DNA of 64,000 nt, from NCBI RefSeq assembly GCF_035999195.1, contig NZ_DASYGY010000009.1, positions 2,294,001-2,358,000 of the forward strand, written 5' to 3'. This document shows, one piece after another, positions 47,238 to 55,800 of the stretch; position 1 is the first letter of the stretch, and every line of letters begins with the position of its first letter. The DNA is from Pseudoxanthomonas sp. Lineage in GTDB: Bacteria; Pseudomonadota; Gammaproteobacteria; Xanthomonadales; Xanthomonadaceae. The notes under the pieces were generated by a model. That model made no database searches, was not told where the DNA came from, and saw nothing but the letters and a program-made list of their open reading frames with translations. The translations under genes and the position numbers were made by a program.

Positions 47238-48872
47238 TCATCCCAGGCTGCGGGCGGTGTTGATGACGTTCATGCCGTTGAAGCGCGCGGTGGACGACCC
47301 GTGCGAGACCGCGGACACCTGGCCGGGCTGGCCCTTGCCGTCGAAGAACGAACCACCCAGGCGGTAGTCGCTCTCGTCGCATATCGCCACGCAGGCGTTC
47401 CAGAACTCCGGCGTGCGGATCTGGTAGGCCACGTCCTCGATCTGCTGGGTGATCCTGCCGTTCTTGATCTCGTAGAACAGCTGGCCGCCGAACTGCGCGT
47501 TGTAGCGCTGCTGGTCGATCGAGAACGACCCGTCGCCGATGATGTAGATGCCGTTCTCGACGTCCTTGATCATGTCGGCGACCGACAACTTGGTCTTGCC
47601 CGGCGCCAGCGACACGTTGGCCATGCGCTGGAACTGCACGCTGCTCCACGAGTCGGCGTAGCAGCAGCCGTCGGATTCGTCCTTGCCCAGGATGTGGGCC
47701 TGGTCGCGGATGGTCTGGTAGTCGACCAGCTTGCCTTCCTTCACCAGGTCCCAGCGCTTGGTCTTGACGCCTTCGTCGTCGTAGCCGACCGCGCCCAGGC
47801 TGCCGGTCTGCACCTTGTCGGCGAACAGGTTGACGATGCCGCTGCCGTACTGGAACGCCTCGTTGCGCTTGTCCAGGGTGGCGAAGCTGGTGCCGGCGTA
47901 GTTGGCCTCGTAGCCCAGCACGCGGTCCAGTTCCAGCGGATGGCCGACGTTCTCGTGGATGGTCAGCCAGGTGTGCGAGGGATCCAGCACCAGGTCGTAC
48001 TTGCCGGGCTTGACCGACGCCGCGGTCAGCTTGGCGCGGGCCTGCCTGGCGGACGCGATGGCGTCCTCCTGCATGTCGTAGGACAGGCCGTAGTTGATCA
48101 CGCCGTTCGGCGTGGTGTACTTCTGCGACGCATCGCCGTCCAGGTATTCGTAGCCCATGCCGACCGGCGAGGACAGGCCGTCGCGGGTGCGGAACTTGCC
48201 CGTGGCCTTGTCGATCGCGGTGACCGTCATCGGTACCCAGAGGCGGTGCACGTCCTGGTCGATGTAGGAGCCGTCGGTGCTGGCGAAGTACTTCTGCTCG
48301 TTGACCACGAACATCATGGAGTTGACGAAGTCGGCGCCGGCGTTGATCGCGGCGGCGTTGACGCCCAGCAGCAGGTCGACCTTGTCCTTGATCGGCACCT
48401 CCATCGCGTTCTTCCTGATCGGCGTCTTCCACGACACCTCGCCGAAGCCCGGCGCCTTGGCCAGCTGCACCGGCGCGGTCTGCGTCTTGCTGTTGGCGGC
48501 GGCGATGGCGGCGGCCTGGCGCGCGGCGGCGGCCACGCCCTCGGCGGTCAGCGTGTTGGTGGCGGCGAAGCCCCAGGCGCCGTTGGCGATCACGCGGATG
48601 CCGGCGCCGGTGGACTCGGTGTTCACCACGTTCTGCACCTTGTCCTCGCGGGTGATCACGAACTGGCGCAGGTAGCGGCCGATGCGCACGTCGCAGTAGG
48701 TCGCACCGGCCTGCTTGGCCGCGGCCAGCGCGGCGTCGGCCAGGCGCTTCTTCAGCGCGACATCGAGGGTGGACTGGAGTTGCTCGGCGGCGATCGCCTT
48801 GCCGAAGTAGGACGGCACCATCAGGCCGCCCACGGTCAGGCCGGTCAGGGCCAGGAAGTCACGACGTTGCAA
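47238..48872 (-). CDS. TldD-like metalloprotease 1, with Tat signal
   Basis: 544 residues from a TTG start at 48872 with GGAGAA in front; there is no ATG and the paralogue starts at the same point with ATG. Twin-arginine signal peptide QRRDFLALTG followed by a hydrophobic stretch, cleavage near AIAA. The zinc motif HENVGH (H306, E307, H311) is that of TldD. Middle and C-terminus carry EGVAAAARQAA and SHGSSTARFNGMNVINTARS. Export is unusual for a TldD, which is normally cytoplasmic. About 70 percent identical to the next gene. Confidence 0.93.
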   Translation of the reverse strand: MQRRDFLALTGLTVGGLMVPSYFGKAIAAEQLQSTLDVALKKRLADAALAAAKQAGATYCDVRIGRYLRQFVITREDKVQNVVNTESTGAGIRVIANGAWGFAATNTLTAEGVAAAARQAAAIAAANSKTQTAPVQLAKAPGFGEVSWKTPIRKNAMEVPIKDKVDLLLGVNAAAINAGADFVNSMMFVVNEQKYFASTDGSYIDQDVHRLWVPMTVTAIDKATGKFRTRDGLSSPVGMGYEYLDGDASQKYTTPNGVINYGLSYDMQEDAIASARQARAKLTAASVKPGKYDLVLDPSHTWLTIHENVGHPLELDRVLGYEANYAGTSFATLDKRNEAFQYGSGIVNLFADKVQTGSLGAVGYDDEGVKTKRWDLVKEGKLVDYQTIRDQAHILGKDESDGCCYADSWSSVQFQRMANVSLAPGKTKLSVADMIKDVENGIYIIGDGSFSIDQQRYNAQFGGQLFYEIKNGRITQQIEDVAYQIRTPEFWNACVAICDESDYRLGGSFFDGKGQPGQVSAVSHGSSTARFNGMNVINTARSLG

Positions 48873-49014
48873 GGCTGTTCTCCACCGGTTGGGCCTGCGG
48901 AGCAGGCGGGGCTGCGACGGTAACGCTGCGGCCCACGCCATCCCCGCGCAGGTCACTCCCGATTCTTGCCCCGCGTGCCGACAGCGTCAAATGACTTTAG
49001 GCATAGAGCGACGG

Positions 49015-49107
49015 GATTGGGGATTCGGGATTCGGGATTGGCAACAGCGTGCGCGATCCGGGGCCGACCGCGGTGGCGCTCCTGCGAATCTCCACTCCCG
49101 AATCCCC
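49015..49107. repeat. GGGATTCGGGATT-type direct and inverted repeat
   Basis: GGGATTGGGGATTCGGGATT is repeated in tandem and mirrored by CCCGAATCCCCATTCCCGG. It fills the 247-base gap between the two tldD-like genes, a known style of repeat in this bacterial family. Confidence 0.8.
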
Positions 49108-49119
49108 ATTCCCGGCTCT

Positions 49120-50748
49120 TCACCCCAGACTGCGCGCGGTATTGATGATGTTGATGCCGTTGAAGCGCGTGGTCGCCGAGCCGTGCGAGACCGCCGACAC
49201 CTGGCTGGGCTGTCCCTTGCCGTCGAAGAAGGAGCCGCCGAGACGGAAGTCGCGGGCGTCGCAGATCGCGGTGCAGGCGTTCCAGAATTCCGGGGTGCGG
49301 ATCTGGTACGCGGCGTCCTCGACCTGGCGGGTGACTTCGCCGTTCCTGATCTCGAAATACAGCTGGCCGCCGAACTGGGCGTTGTAGCGCTGCTGGTCGA
49401 TGGAATAGGAACCGCGGCCATGGATGTAGAGGCCGTTCTCCACGTCCTTCACCATCTCGGCGACCGTGAGCGGCGTCTTGCCCGGCGCCAGCGACACGTT
49501 GGCCATGCGCTGGAACTGCACGCTGCTCCACGAGTCCGCGTAGCTGCAGCCGTGCGACGCGTCCTCGCCGAGGATATGCACCTCGTCGCGCGTGGCCTGG
49601 TAGTTGACCAGCACGCCATCCTTCACCAGGTCCCAGCGGCGCGTCTTCACGCCTTCGTCGTCGTAGCCCACCGCGCCCAGGCTGCGCGGTTCGGTCTTGT
49701 CGGCGGTGAAGTTGACGATCGGGCTGCCCCACTGGAAGCGCTGCTCGCGCTTGTCGAGCGTGGCGAAGCTGGTGCCGGCGTAGTTGGCCTCGTAGCCGAG
49801 CACGCGGTCCAGTTCCAGCGGATGGCCCACGTTCTCGTGGATGGTCAGGAACAGGTTGGAGGGGTCAAGCACCAGGTCGTACTTGCCGGGTTTGACCGAC
49901 GGCGCGGTCAGCTTGGCGCGTGCCTGCCTGGCCGCGGCCACGATGTCCTCGCGCAGGTCGTAGGACGCACCGTACGCCACCACGCCGCCGGGCAGCGCGA
50001 CCTTGTCGGCGGGATTGGCGTCCAGGTATTCGTAGCCCATGCCCATCGGCGCGGACAGCCCGTCGCGCGTCTTGAACCTCCCCGTCGCCGTGTCGACCAC
50101 GGTCACCGTGAAGGGCACCCAGATGCGGTGGACGTCCTGGTCGATGTACGAACCGTCGGTGCTGGCGAAGTACTTCTGCTCGTTGATGACGAACATGCGC
50201 GAGGCCGCGAAGCTGGCACCGGCCGCCAGCGCGGTGGCGTTGGCACCGAGCAGCAGTTCCACCTTCTCCTTCACCGGCACCGCCATGGCGTTCTTGACGA
50301 TCGGCGTCTTCCACGCGACCTCGCCGACGCCTGCCAGCGGTGCGAGCTGTACCGGCTTGCCCTGGATGCGCGCGTTGGCGCGCGCGATCGCCACCGCCTG
50401 CCGTGCCGCCGCGGCCACGCCGTCGGCGGTCTGGTCGTGGGTCGCCGCGAAGCCCCACGCGCCCTGCGCGATCACGCGCACGCCGACGCCGGAAGATTCG
50501 CTGTTCACCACGTTCTGCACCTTGTCCTCGCGGGTGATCAGCGATTGCCGCAGGTAGCGGCCGATGCGCACGTCGCAGTAGGTCGCGCCCGCCGCGGTCG
50601 CCGCCGCCAGCGCGGCGTCGGCCAGGCGCTTCTTCTTCGCCACGTCGCCCGGTTCCAGCAGGGCCTCGGCGGCGATGACGCGCGTGCCGGGCAACAGGAG
50701 GCCTGCCACGGAAAGGCCGCCGAGGGCGAGGAAGTCGCGTCGTTGCAT
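49120..50748 (-). CDS. TldD-like metalloprotease 2, with Tat signal
   Basis: 542 residues, start MQRRDFLALGGLSVAG with the twin-arginine motif and a cleavage site near VIAA. Zinc motif HENVGH (H304, E305, H309). Nearly co-linear with its downstream neighbour, so they are tandem duplicates, and both keep the catalytic residues. Some surface loops differ. It is the first gene of the block; a divergent NYN-domain gene lies upstream. Confidence 0.95.
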   Translation of the reverse strand: MQRRDFLALGGLSVAGLLLPGTRVIAAEALLEPGDVAKKKRLADAALAAATAAGATYCDVRIGRYLRQSLITREDKVQNVVNSESSGVGVRVIAQGAWGFAATHDQTADGVAAAARQAVAIARANARIQGKPVQLAPLAGVGEVAWKTPIVKNAMAVPVKEKVELLLGANATALAAGASFAASRMFVINEQKYFASTDGSYIDQDVHRIWVPFTVTVVDTATGRFKTRDGLSAPMGMGYEYLDANPADKVALPGGVVAYGASYDLREDIVAAARQARAKLTAPSVKPGKYDLVLDPSNLFLTIHENVGHPLELDRVLGYEANYAGTSFATLDKREQRFQWGSPIVNFTADKTEPRSLGAVGYDDEGVKTRRWDLVKDGVLVNYQATRDEVHILGEDASHGCSYADSWSSVQFQRMANVSLAPGKTPLTVAEMVKDVENGLYIHGRGSYSIDQQRYNAQFGGQLYFEIRNGEVTRQVEDAAYQIRTPEFWNACTAICDARDFRLGGSFFDGKGQPSQVSAVSHGSATTRFNGINIINTARSLG

Positions 50749-50872
50749 GGATCGGGTCCGGAAACGGAAGCCCCCGGACTGTCGTCGGCGCGCGCCGCAG
50801 CGTCAAGTGACGCCGGTCATGCCACGGCGACGTGGTGCACAATGCGCCGCATCCCGCACAGGAATCGCGCCC

Positions 50873-51712
50873 ATGAAGTCCCGCCCGCTCGGACGGTCCG
50901 AGAACGACGAAGAGCAGCCGCGACTGGCGGTGCTGATCGACGCCGACAACGCGCAGCCCGCCGTGATCGAGGGCCTGCTGGCGGAAACCGCCAAGTACGG
51001 CGTGGCCAGCGTCAAGCGCATCTACGGCGATTTCACCAGCACCCGCATGACGCAGTGGAAGCAGGCGCTGCTGAAGCACTCGATCAACCCGGTGCAGCAG
51101 TTCGCCTACACCAGCGGCAAGAACGCGACCGACAGCTCGCTGATCATCGATGCGATGGACCTGATGTACACGCGCCGCTTCGACGGCGTCTGCCTGGTCT
51201 CCAGCGACAGCGACTTCACCCGGCTGGCGCAGCGCCTGCGCGAAGAGGGGCTGACCGTGTACGGGTTCGGCGAGCGCAAGACGCCGGACGCCTTCGTGCA
51301 GGCCTGCGACAAGTTCATCTACGTCGAGGTGCTGCGCAGCGAGGCGCCCGCGCCGGCGGCCCCGCCGCCGGCGAAGCCCATGAAGCCGGCGAAGAAGTCC
51401 GCCAAGCCGACCGCGAACAAGCCGGCCGCGCAGGCAGAGCCGACGGCGGCACCCGCGGCCGAGCCGGCCCGGAACGAATCGCTGCCGCTGAGATTGATCC
51501 GACAGGCCATCGAGGAGGCCAGCGACGACCAGGGGTGGGCCTTCCTCGGCAGCGTCGGCAGCTACCTCAGCAAGGTGCGTCCGGACTTCGACACCCGCCT
51601 GTACGGCCACAAGAAACTCAGCGACCTGCTGAAGGCGCATCCGCGCCACTTCGTCGTCGAGGAACGGGCGGGCGAGGGCGGTGCGAAGCGGTTCTATGTG
51701 CGGGCTGCGTAG
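50873..51712 (+). CDS. NYN-domain (PIN-like) protein with C-terminal OST-HTH/LOTUS domain
   Basis: 279 residues. The NYN nuclease-type core has AVLIDADNAQ (D23, D25), IDAMDLMYTRRFDGVCLVSS-DSDF (given by its Asp positions about 87-113) and GERKTP. An Ala/Lys/Pro linker (about 145-195) leads to a LOTUS domain (LIRQAIEEASDDQGWAFLGS... to the end), thought to bind RNA. The likely role is RNA cleavage or binding. The stop codon TAG falls at the start of a family C repeat. Confidence 0.9.
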   Translation: MKSRPLGRSENDEEQPRLAVLIDADNAQPAVIEGLLAETAKYGVASVKRIYGDFTSTRMTQWKQALLKHSINPVQQFAYTSGKNATDSSLIIDAMDLMYTRRFDGVCLVSSDSDFTRLAQRLREEGLTVYGFGERKTPDAFVQACDKFIYVEVLRSEAPAPAAPPPAKPMKPAKKSAKPTANKPAAQAEPTAAPAAEPARNESLPLRLIRQAIEEASDDQGWAFLGSVGSYLSKVRPDFDTRLYGHKKLSDLLKAHPRHFVVEERAGEGGAKRFYVRAA

Positions 51713-51780
51713 CGTGCGCTGCGCGCACGGCGTCATGGTCTTTCGGGCGATACGAGGTCGTGCGCATGGCGCACGCTACG
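51708..51780. repeat. Palindromic intergenic repeat, family C
   Basis: GTAGCGTGCGCTGCGCGCAC near the left and TGCGCATGGCGCACGCTACG at the right. The left end contains the stop codon of the NYN gene. The inner GGTCGTGCGCATGGCGCACG is identical to that of 52593-52665. Confidence 0.85.
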
Positions 51781-51784
51781 CCTC

Positions 51785-52384
51785 GTGACCAAACCCTTTG
51801 CGCCGTCGTGCGAGCGCAACCGGGGCCCGATCCTGGAGGTTCTGCAGCGCCATCTTGCCGGCACCCGTCGCGTGCTCGAGATCGGCAGCGGCACCGGCCA
51901 GCATGCGGCGCACTTCGCGGCGGCCATGCCGTGGCTGGTGTGGCAGAGCAGTGATCGCGCGGACAACCTGGCGGGCATCGGCGCATGGTTGGACGACGCG
52001 GCGTTGCCGAACACGCCAGCGGCCTTCGAACTGGACGTCGACGGGCCGTGGCCCGACGCCGGCTTCGACGCGATCTTCACCGCCAACAGCCTGCACATCA
52101 TGGGCTGGCCGCAGGTCGAGTCGTTCTTCGCCGGCGTCAGCAAGGTGCTGGAAGCGAACGGTCTGCTGATCGTCTACGGCCCTTTCAACTATGGCGGCGA
52201 ATTCACCAGCGACAGCAACCGCGCCTTCGAGCAATGGCTGAAGGACCGCGATCCCGCCTCGGGCATCCGCGACTTCAAGGCCGTCGATACGCTGGCGCGC
52301 GGCATCGGATTGGCACTGGTCGAAGACAACCCCATGCCGGCCAACAACCGCTGCCTGGTCTGGCGACGACGGACATACGTGTAG
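51785..52384 (+). CDS. DUF938 SAM-dependent methyltransferase-like protein
   Basis: 199 residues from a GTG start. Motif I is VLEIGSGTGQHAAHF (30-44), then NSLHIMGWPQVESFF and YGPFNYGGEFTSDSN, typical of the DUF938 family. The substrate is unknown. The start codon abuts a family C repeat and the stop codon TAG is the beginning of the family A repeat at 52381. Confidence 0.92.
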   Translation: MTKPFAPSCERNRGPILEVLQRHLAGTRRVLEIGSGTGQHAAHFAAAMPWLVWQSSDRADNLAGIGAWLDDAALPNTPAAFELDVDGPWPDAGFDAIFTANSLHIMGWPQVESFFAGVSKVLEANGLLIVYGPFNYGGEFTSDSNRAFEQWLKDRDPASGIRDFKAVDTLARGIGLALVEDNPMPANNRCLVWRRRTYV

Positions 52385-52549
52385 GAGCGACGTGAGTCGC
52401 GACCGCGGATCGAAAGCATTCATTCGACACGAATCAGAGCGAGAACAGCGGATCGAGAAGAATGCACCACGTGATGCATCCGCATCTTCCGCTCTGATCC
52501 GAGTCGAACGTTTTCCCAGGACAGCGCTCGCGACTGATGTCGCTCCCAC
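52381..52549. repeat. Palindromic intergenic repeat, family A (long)
   Basis: GTAGGAGCGACGTGAGTCGC and, at the far end, CGCGACTGATGTCGCTCCCA. It contains the stop codon of the preceding gene. The internal CATTCGACACGAATCAGAGC is an inverted copy of a stretch at 52711-52732. Confidence 0.85.
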
Positions 52550-52592
52550 CGTGATTTCGGGGATGGCGAGGAGTCGTGTGTGCAGCTGACAG

Positions 52593-52665
52593 CGTAGCGT
52601 GCGCCCTGCGCACGACGCGGCGCTGTCGGGAGGATCATGAGGTCGTGCGCATGGCGCACGCTACG
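52593..52665. repeat. Palindromic intergenic repeat, family C
   Basis: GTAGCGTGCGCCCTGCGCAC to GTGCGCATGGCGCACGCTAC. Same family as 51708. Confidence 0.85.
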
Positions 52666-52699
52666 GAATCCGGGTCGACCGTAGAGTCTTGTTCATCGG

Positions 52700-52812
52700 C
52701 GTTTATCCGCTCTGATCCGTGTCGAAAGATTGCTCCAGGCTCGCGTTCGCGACTTGCGTCGCTCCCACGGACCTCCAGTGTCTGAACATCGTGCGCATGG
52801 CGCATGCCACAC
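52700..52812. repeat. Partial repeat cluster (diverged copy of 52490-52550 plus relic)
   Basis: TCTGATCCGTGTCGAAAG ... GCGACTTGCGTCGCTCCCAC is a diverged copy of 52495-52549. A relic GTGCGCATGGCGCATGCCAC follows. The whole gap 52385-52844 is made of such elements and holds no gene. Confidence 0.65.
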
Positions 52813-52840
52813 GAAGAAAACCCCGCCGGAGCGGGGTTCT
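52813..52840 (-). terminator. Rho-independent terminator after the oxidoreductase gene
   Basis: Minus strand: AACCCCGC, loop TCCG, GCGGGGTT, then TTCTTC. It lies immediately after the stop codon. Confidence 0.85.
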
Positions 52841-52844
52841 GTTC

Positions 52845-55800
52845 TTACGCGGCCTGCACGATATGCAGCGACTTCGGATTGCGCCACAGGCCCAGCAGTT
52901 CCGCCTCGCGCGCCTTGGCCGCGTGCAGGTGCTTCTCCTTGACGTGACCGTAGCCGCGGATGTGTTCGGGAATGCTGGCGATCTCCACCGCCAGCCCCAG
53001 GCGATCCGCATCCAGCGCGCCCAGCAGTTCGTCCACGGTCTTCGCGTAGTCGGCGATCAGCTGGCGCTCGCCCTTGCGCTCCTCGGTATAGCCGAACACG
53101 TCGAACGTACCGCCGCGCAGGAAGCGCAGCTTCGCCAGCAGGCCGAAGGCCTTGAACATCCACGGGCCGTATTCCTTCTTCATCAGGCGGCCGTGCGCGT
53201 CCTTCTTGGCGAACAGCGGCGGCGCGAGGTGGAAGTGCACCTCGTAGTCGCCGTCGAACTGCTGCTGCAGCCGGCGCTGGAAGTCCCCGCTGGTATAGAG
53301 GCGCGCCACTTCGTACTCGTCCTTGTACGCCATCAGCTTGAAGAAGTAGCGGGCCACCGCCTCGGTCAGCGCGGTCGAGCCGGGCGCCTTGATGTTCTCG
53401 GCCGCGCGCACCTTCGCCACCAGGTCGGTGTAGCGGCGCGCATAGGCGGCGTCCTGGTACTCGGTCAGGAAGGCCGAGCGGCGCGCGACCAGTTCGTCCA
53501 GCGAGCGCGACAGGCGCAGGTCGTCCAGCGGCAGGAAGGCGACGGTATCGCCGCTGCCCGCGCCGTTGTCGGGCAGTCCGCGCAGCTCGCTCTCGTTGCC
53601 CGGGTTGCGCGGCGCGGTATTCGCGCCCCACTCCGTGCTCTCCCACTCGCCCGGCGGCAGGATCTGCAGCGTGCCCGGCGTGCGTTCGCTCTCGGTCTGG
53701 GTGTTGCGGATCAGGCCGGCGGCTTCCTGCACGGCCTGCGGATTCACCACCGCCAGTCGACCCCAGGCGAACGCGGTCTTGTTCATCTCGATCGCCGCGC
53801 CGTTGAGCTCGACCGCGCGCATGATGGCGTCGAACGAGATCGGCACCAGCCCCTGCTGCCACGCGTAGCCCAGCATGAAGAGGTTGCTGCCGATGGCGTC
53901 GCCGATCAGCGCGGTCGCGATCTGCGTGGCGTCGACCAGCATCGGATCACGGCCGCCGAGGGCGACCTTCACGCCGGCGATGATGTCGGTGGCGGGGAAC
54001 TGCATGTCCGGGTGCGTGGTGAACGTGCCCGGCATCGCCTCGTAGGTGTTCAGCACCACCTGCGAGCGCTCGCCGCGCACCTTCGACAGTACCCAGTAGT
54101 CGTTGACCACCACCATGTCGCAGCCCAGCACCAGGTCGGCCTCGCCGGCGGCGATGCGCACGGCGTGGATGTCTTCCGGCGTGCGCGCGATGCGGATGTG
54201 CGTGGTCACCGCGCCGCCCTTCTGCGCCAGGCCGGTCTGGTCGAGCACGCTGGCGCCCTTGCCTTCCAGGTGGCCGGCCATGCCGAGCAGCGCGCCGATG
54301 GTCACCACGCCGGTGCCGCCGACGCCGGTGATCAGGATGTTCCAGGGCTGGCCGAGGTCCGACTTGAACGTCGGCGCCGGCAGCGACGCGAGCAGGTCCG
54401 CCGCGTTCGCCTTCTTGCCCTTGCGCGGCGTGCCGCCGTGCACGGTGACGAAGCTGGGGCAGAAGCCGTCGACGCAGCGGAAGTCCTTGTTGCAGTTCGA
54501 CTGGTCGATCTCGCGCTTGCGGCCGAACTCGGTCTCCTTCGGCAGCACCGAGACGCAGAAGCTCTTCACGCCGCAGTCGCCGCAGCCTTCGCAGACCAGC
54601 GTGTTGACCATCGTGCGCTTGGCCGGGTCCGGCAGCTTGCCGCGCTTGCGGCGGCGGCGCTTCTCGGTGGCGCAGACCTGGTCGTAGATCAGGATGGAGA
54701 CGCCCTTCACCTCGCGCAGGCGGCGCTGCACGTCGTCCAGTTCCCGGCGGTCGAAGAACTCCACGCCCGAGGGGAAGATCTCGCGCTTGCTCCACTTGCC
54801 GATCTCGTCGCTGACCACGACGATGGTGTCCACGCCTTCGGCGCGCATCATGTGGGCGATCTGCGGCACCGACAGCGTGCCGTCCACCGGCTGGCCGCCG
54901 GTCATCGCCACCGCGTCGTTGTAGAGGATCTTGTAGGTGATGTTCACCCCGGTGGCCACCGACTGGCGCACCGCCAGCGAGCCGGAGTGGAAGAACGTGC
55001 CGTCGCCGAGGTTCTGGAAGACGTGCTCGGTCTCGGTGAACGGTGCCTGCCCCGACCACGTCACGCCTTCGCCGCCCATGTGGGTGAAGGTGTCGGTGTC
55101 ACGGTCCATCCACGTGACCATGTAGTGGCAGCCGATGCCGCCGAGCGCGCGCGAGCCTTCCGGCACCACCGTCGAAGTGTTGTGCGGGCAGCCGCTGCAG
55201 TAGTGCGGCACGCGCGGGAAGTTGGCGCGCGGCAGCGCCATCTCGGCTTCCTTCTCCTCCATCCAGCGCAGGCGCTGTTCGATGGATTCGGTCGTGAAGA
55301 AGCGCTGGATACGGCGGCCGATCACGCCGGCGATGGTGGCCGGGGTGAGTTCGCCGGTGGACGGCAGGATCCACTCGCCGCCTTCGTCGTACTTGCCGAC
55401 GATGGACGGACGCGTGCCCGCACTGGCTGGCCAGTTGTAGAAATACTCCTTCATCTGCCGCTCGATGAAGGCGCGCTTCTCCTCCACCACGACGATGTCT
55501 TCCAGTCCCTTGGCGAATTCGGTGATGCCCACCGGTTCCAGCGGCCAGGTCATGCCCACCTTGTAGACGCGGATGCCGATGTCGGCGCAGGCCTGCTCGT
55601 CCAGGCCGAGGTATTCCAGCGCCTGCAGCACGTCCAGGTAGCTCTTGCCGGTGGTGACGATGCCCAGGCGCGCGCGCGGCGAGTCCAGCACGATGCGGTC
55701 GACCTTGTTCGCCCGCGCGAACGCCTGCGCCGCCGCCACCGCGTACTTGTGCAGGCGCATCTCCTGGTCGAGCGGCGGATTCGGCCAGCGGATGTTGAGG

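Noticed and set aside
52385..52844. Possible CRISPR-like array
   Set aside because: The repeats are inverted, of different families and unevenly spaced; there are no unique spacers of even length and no cas genes.
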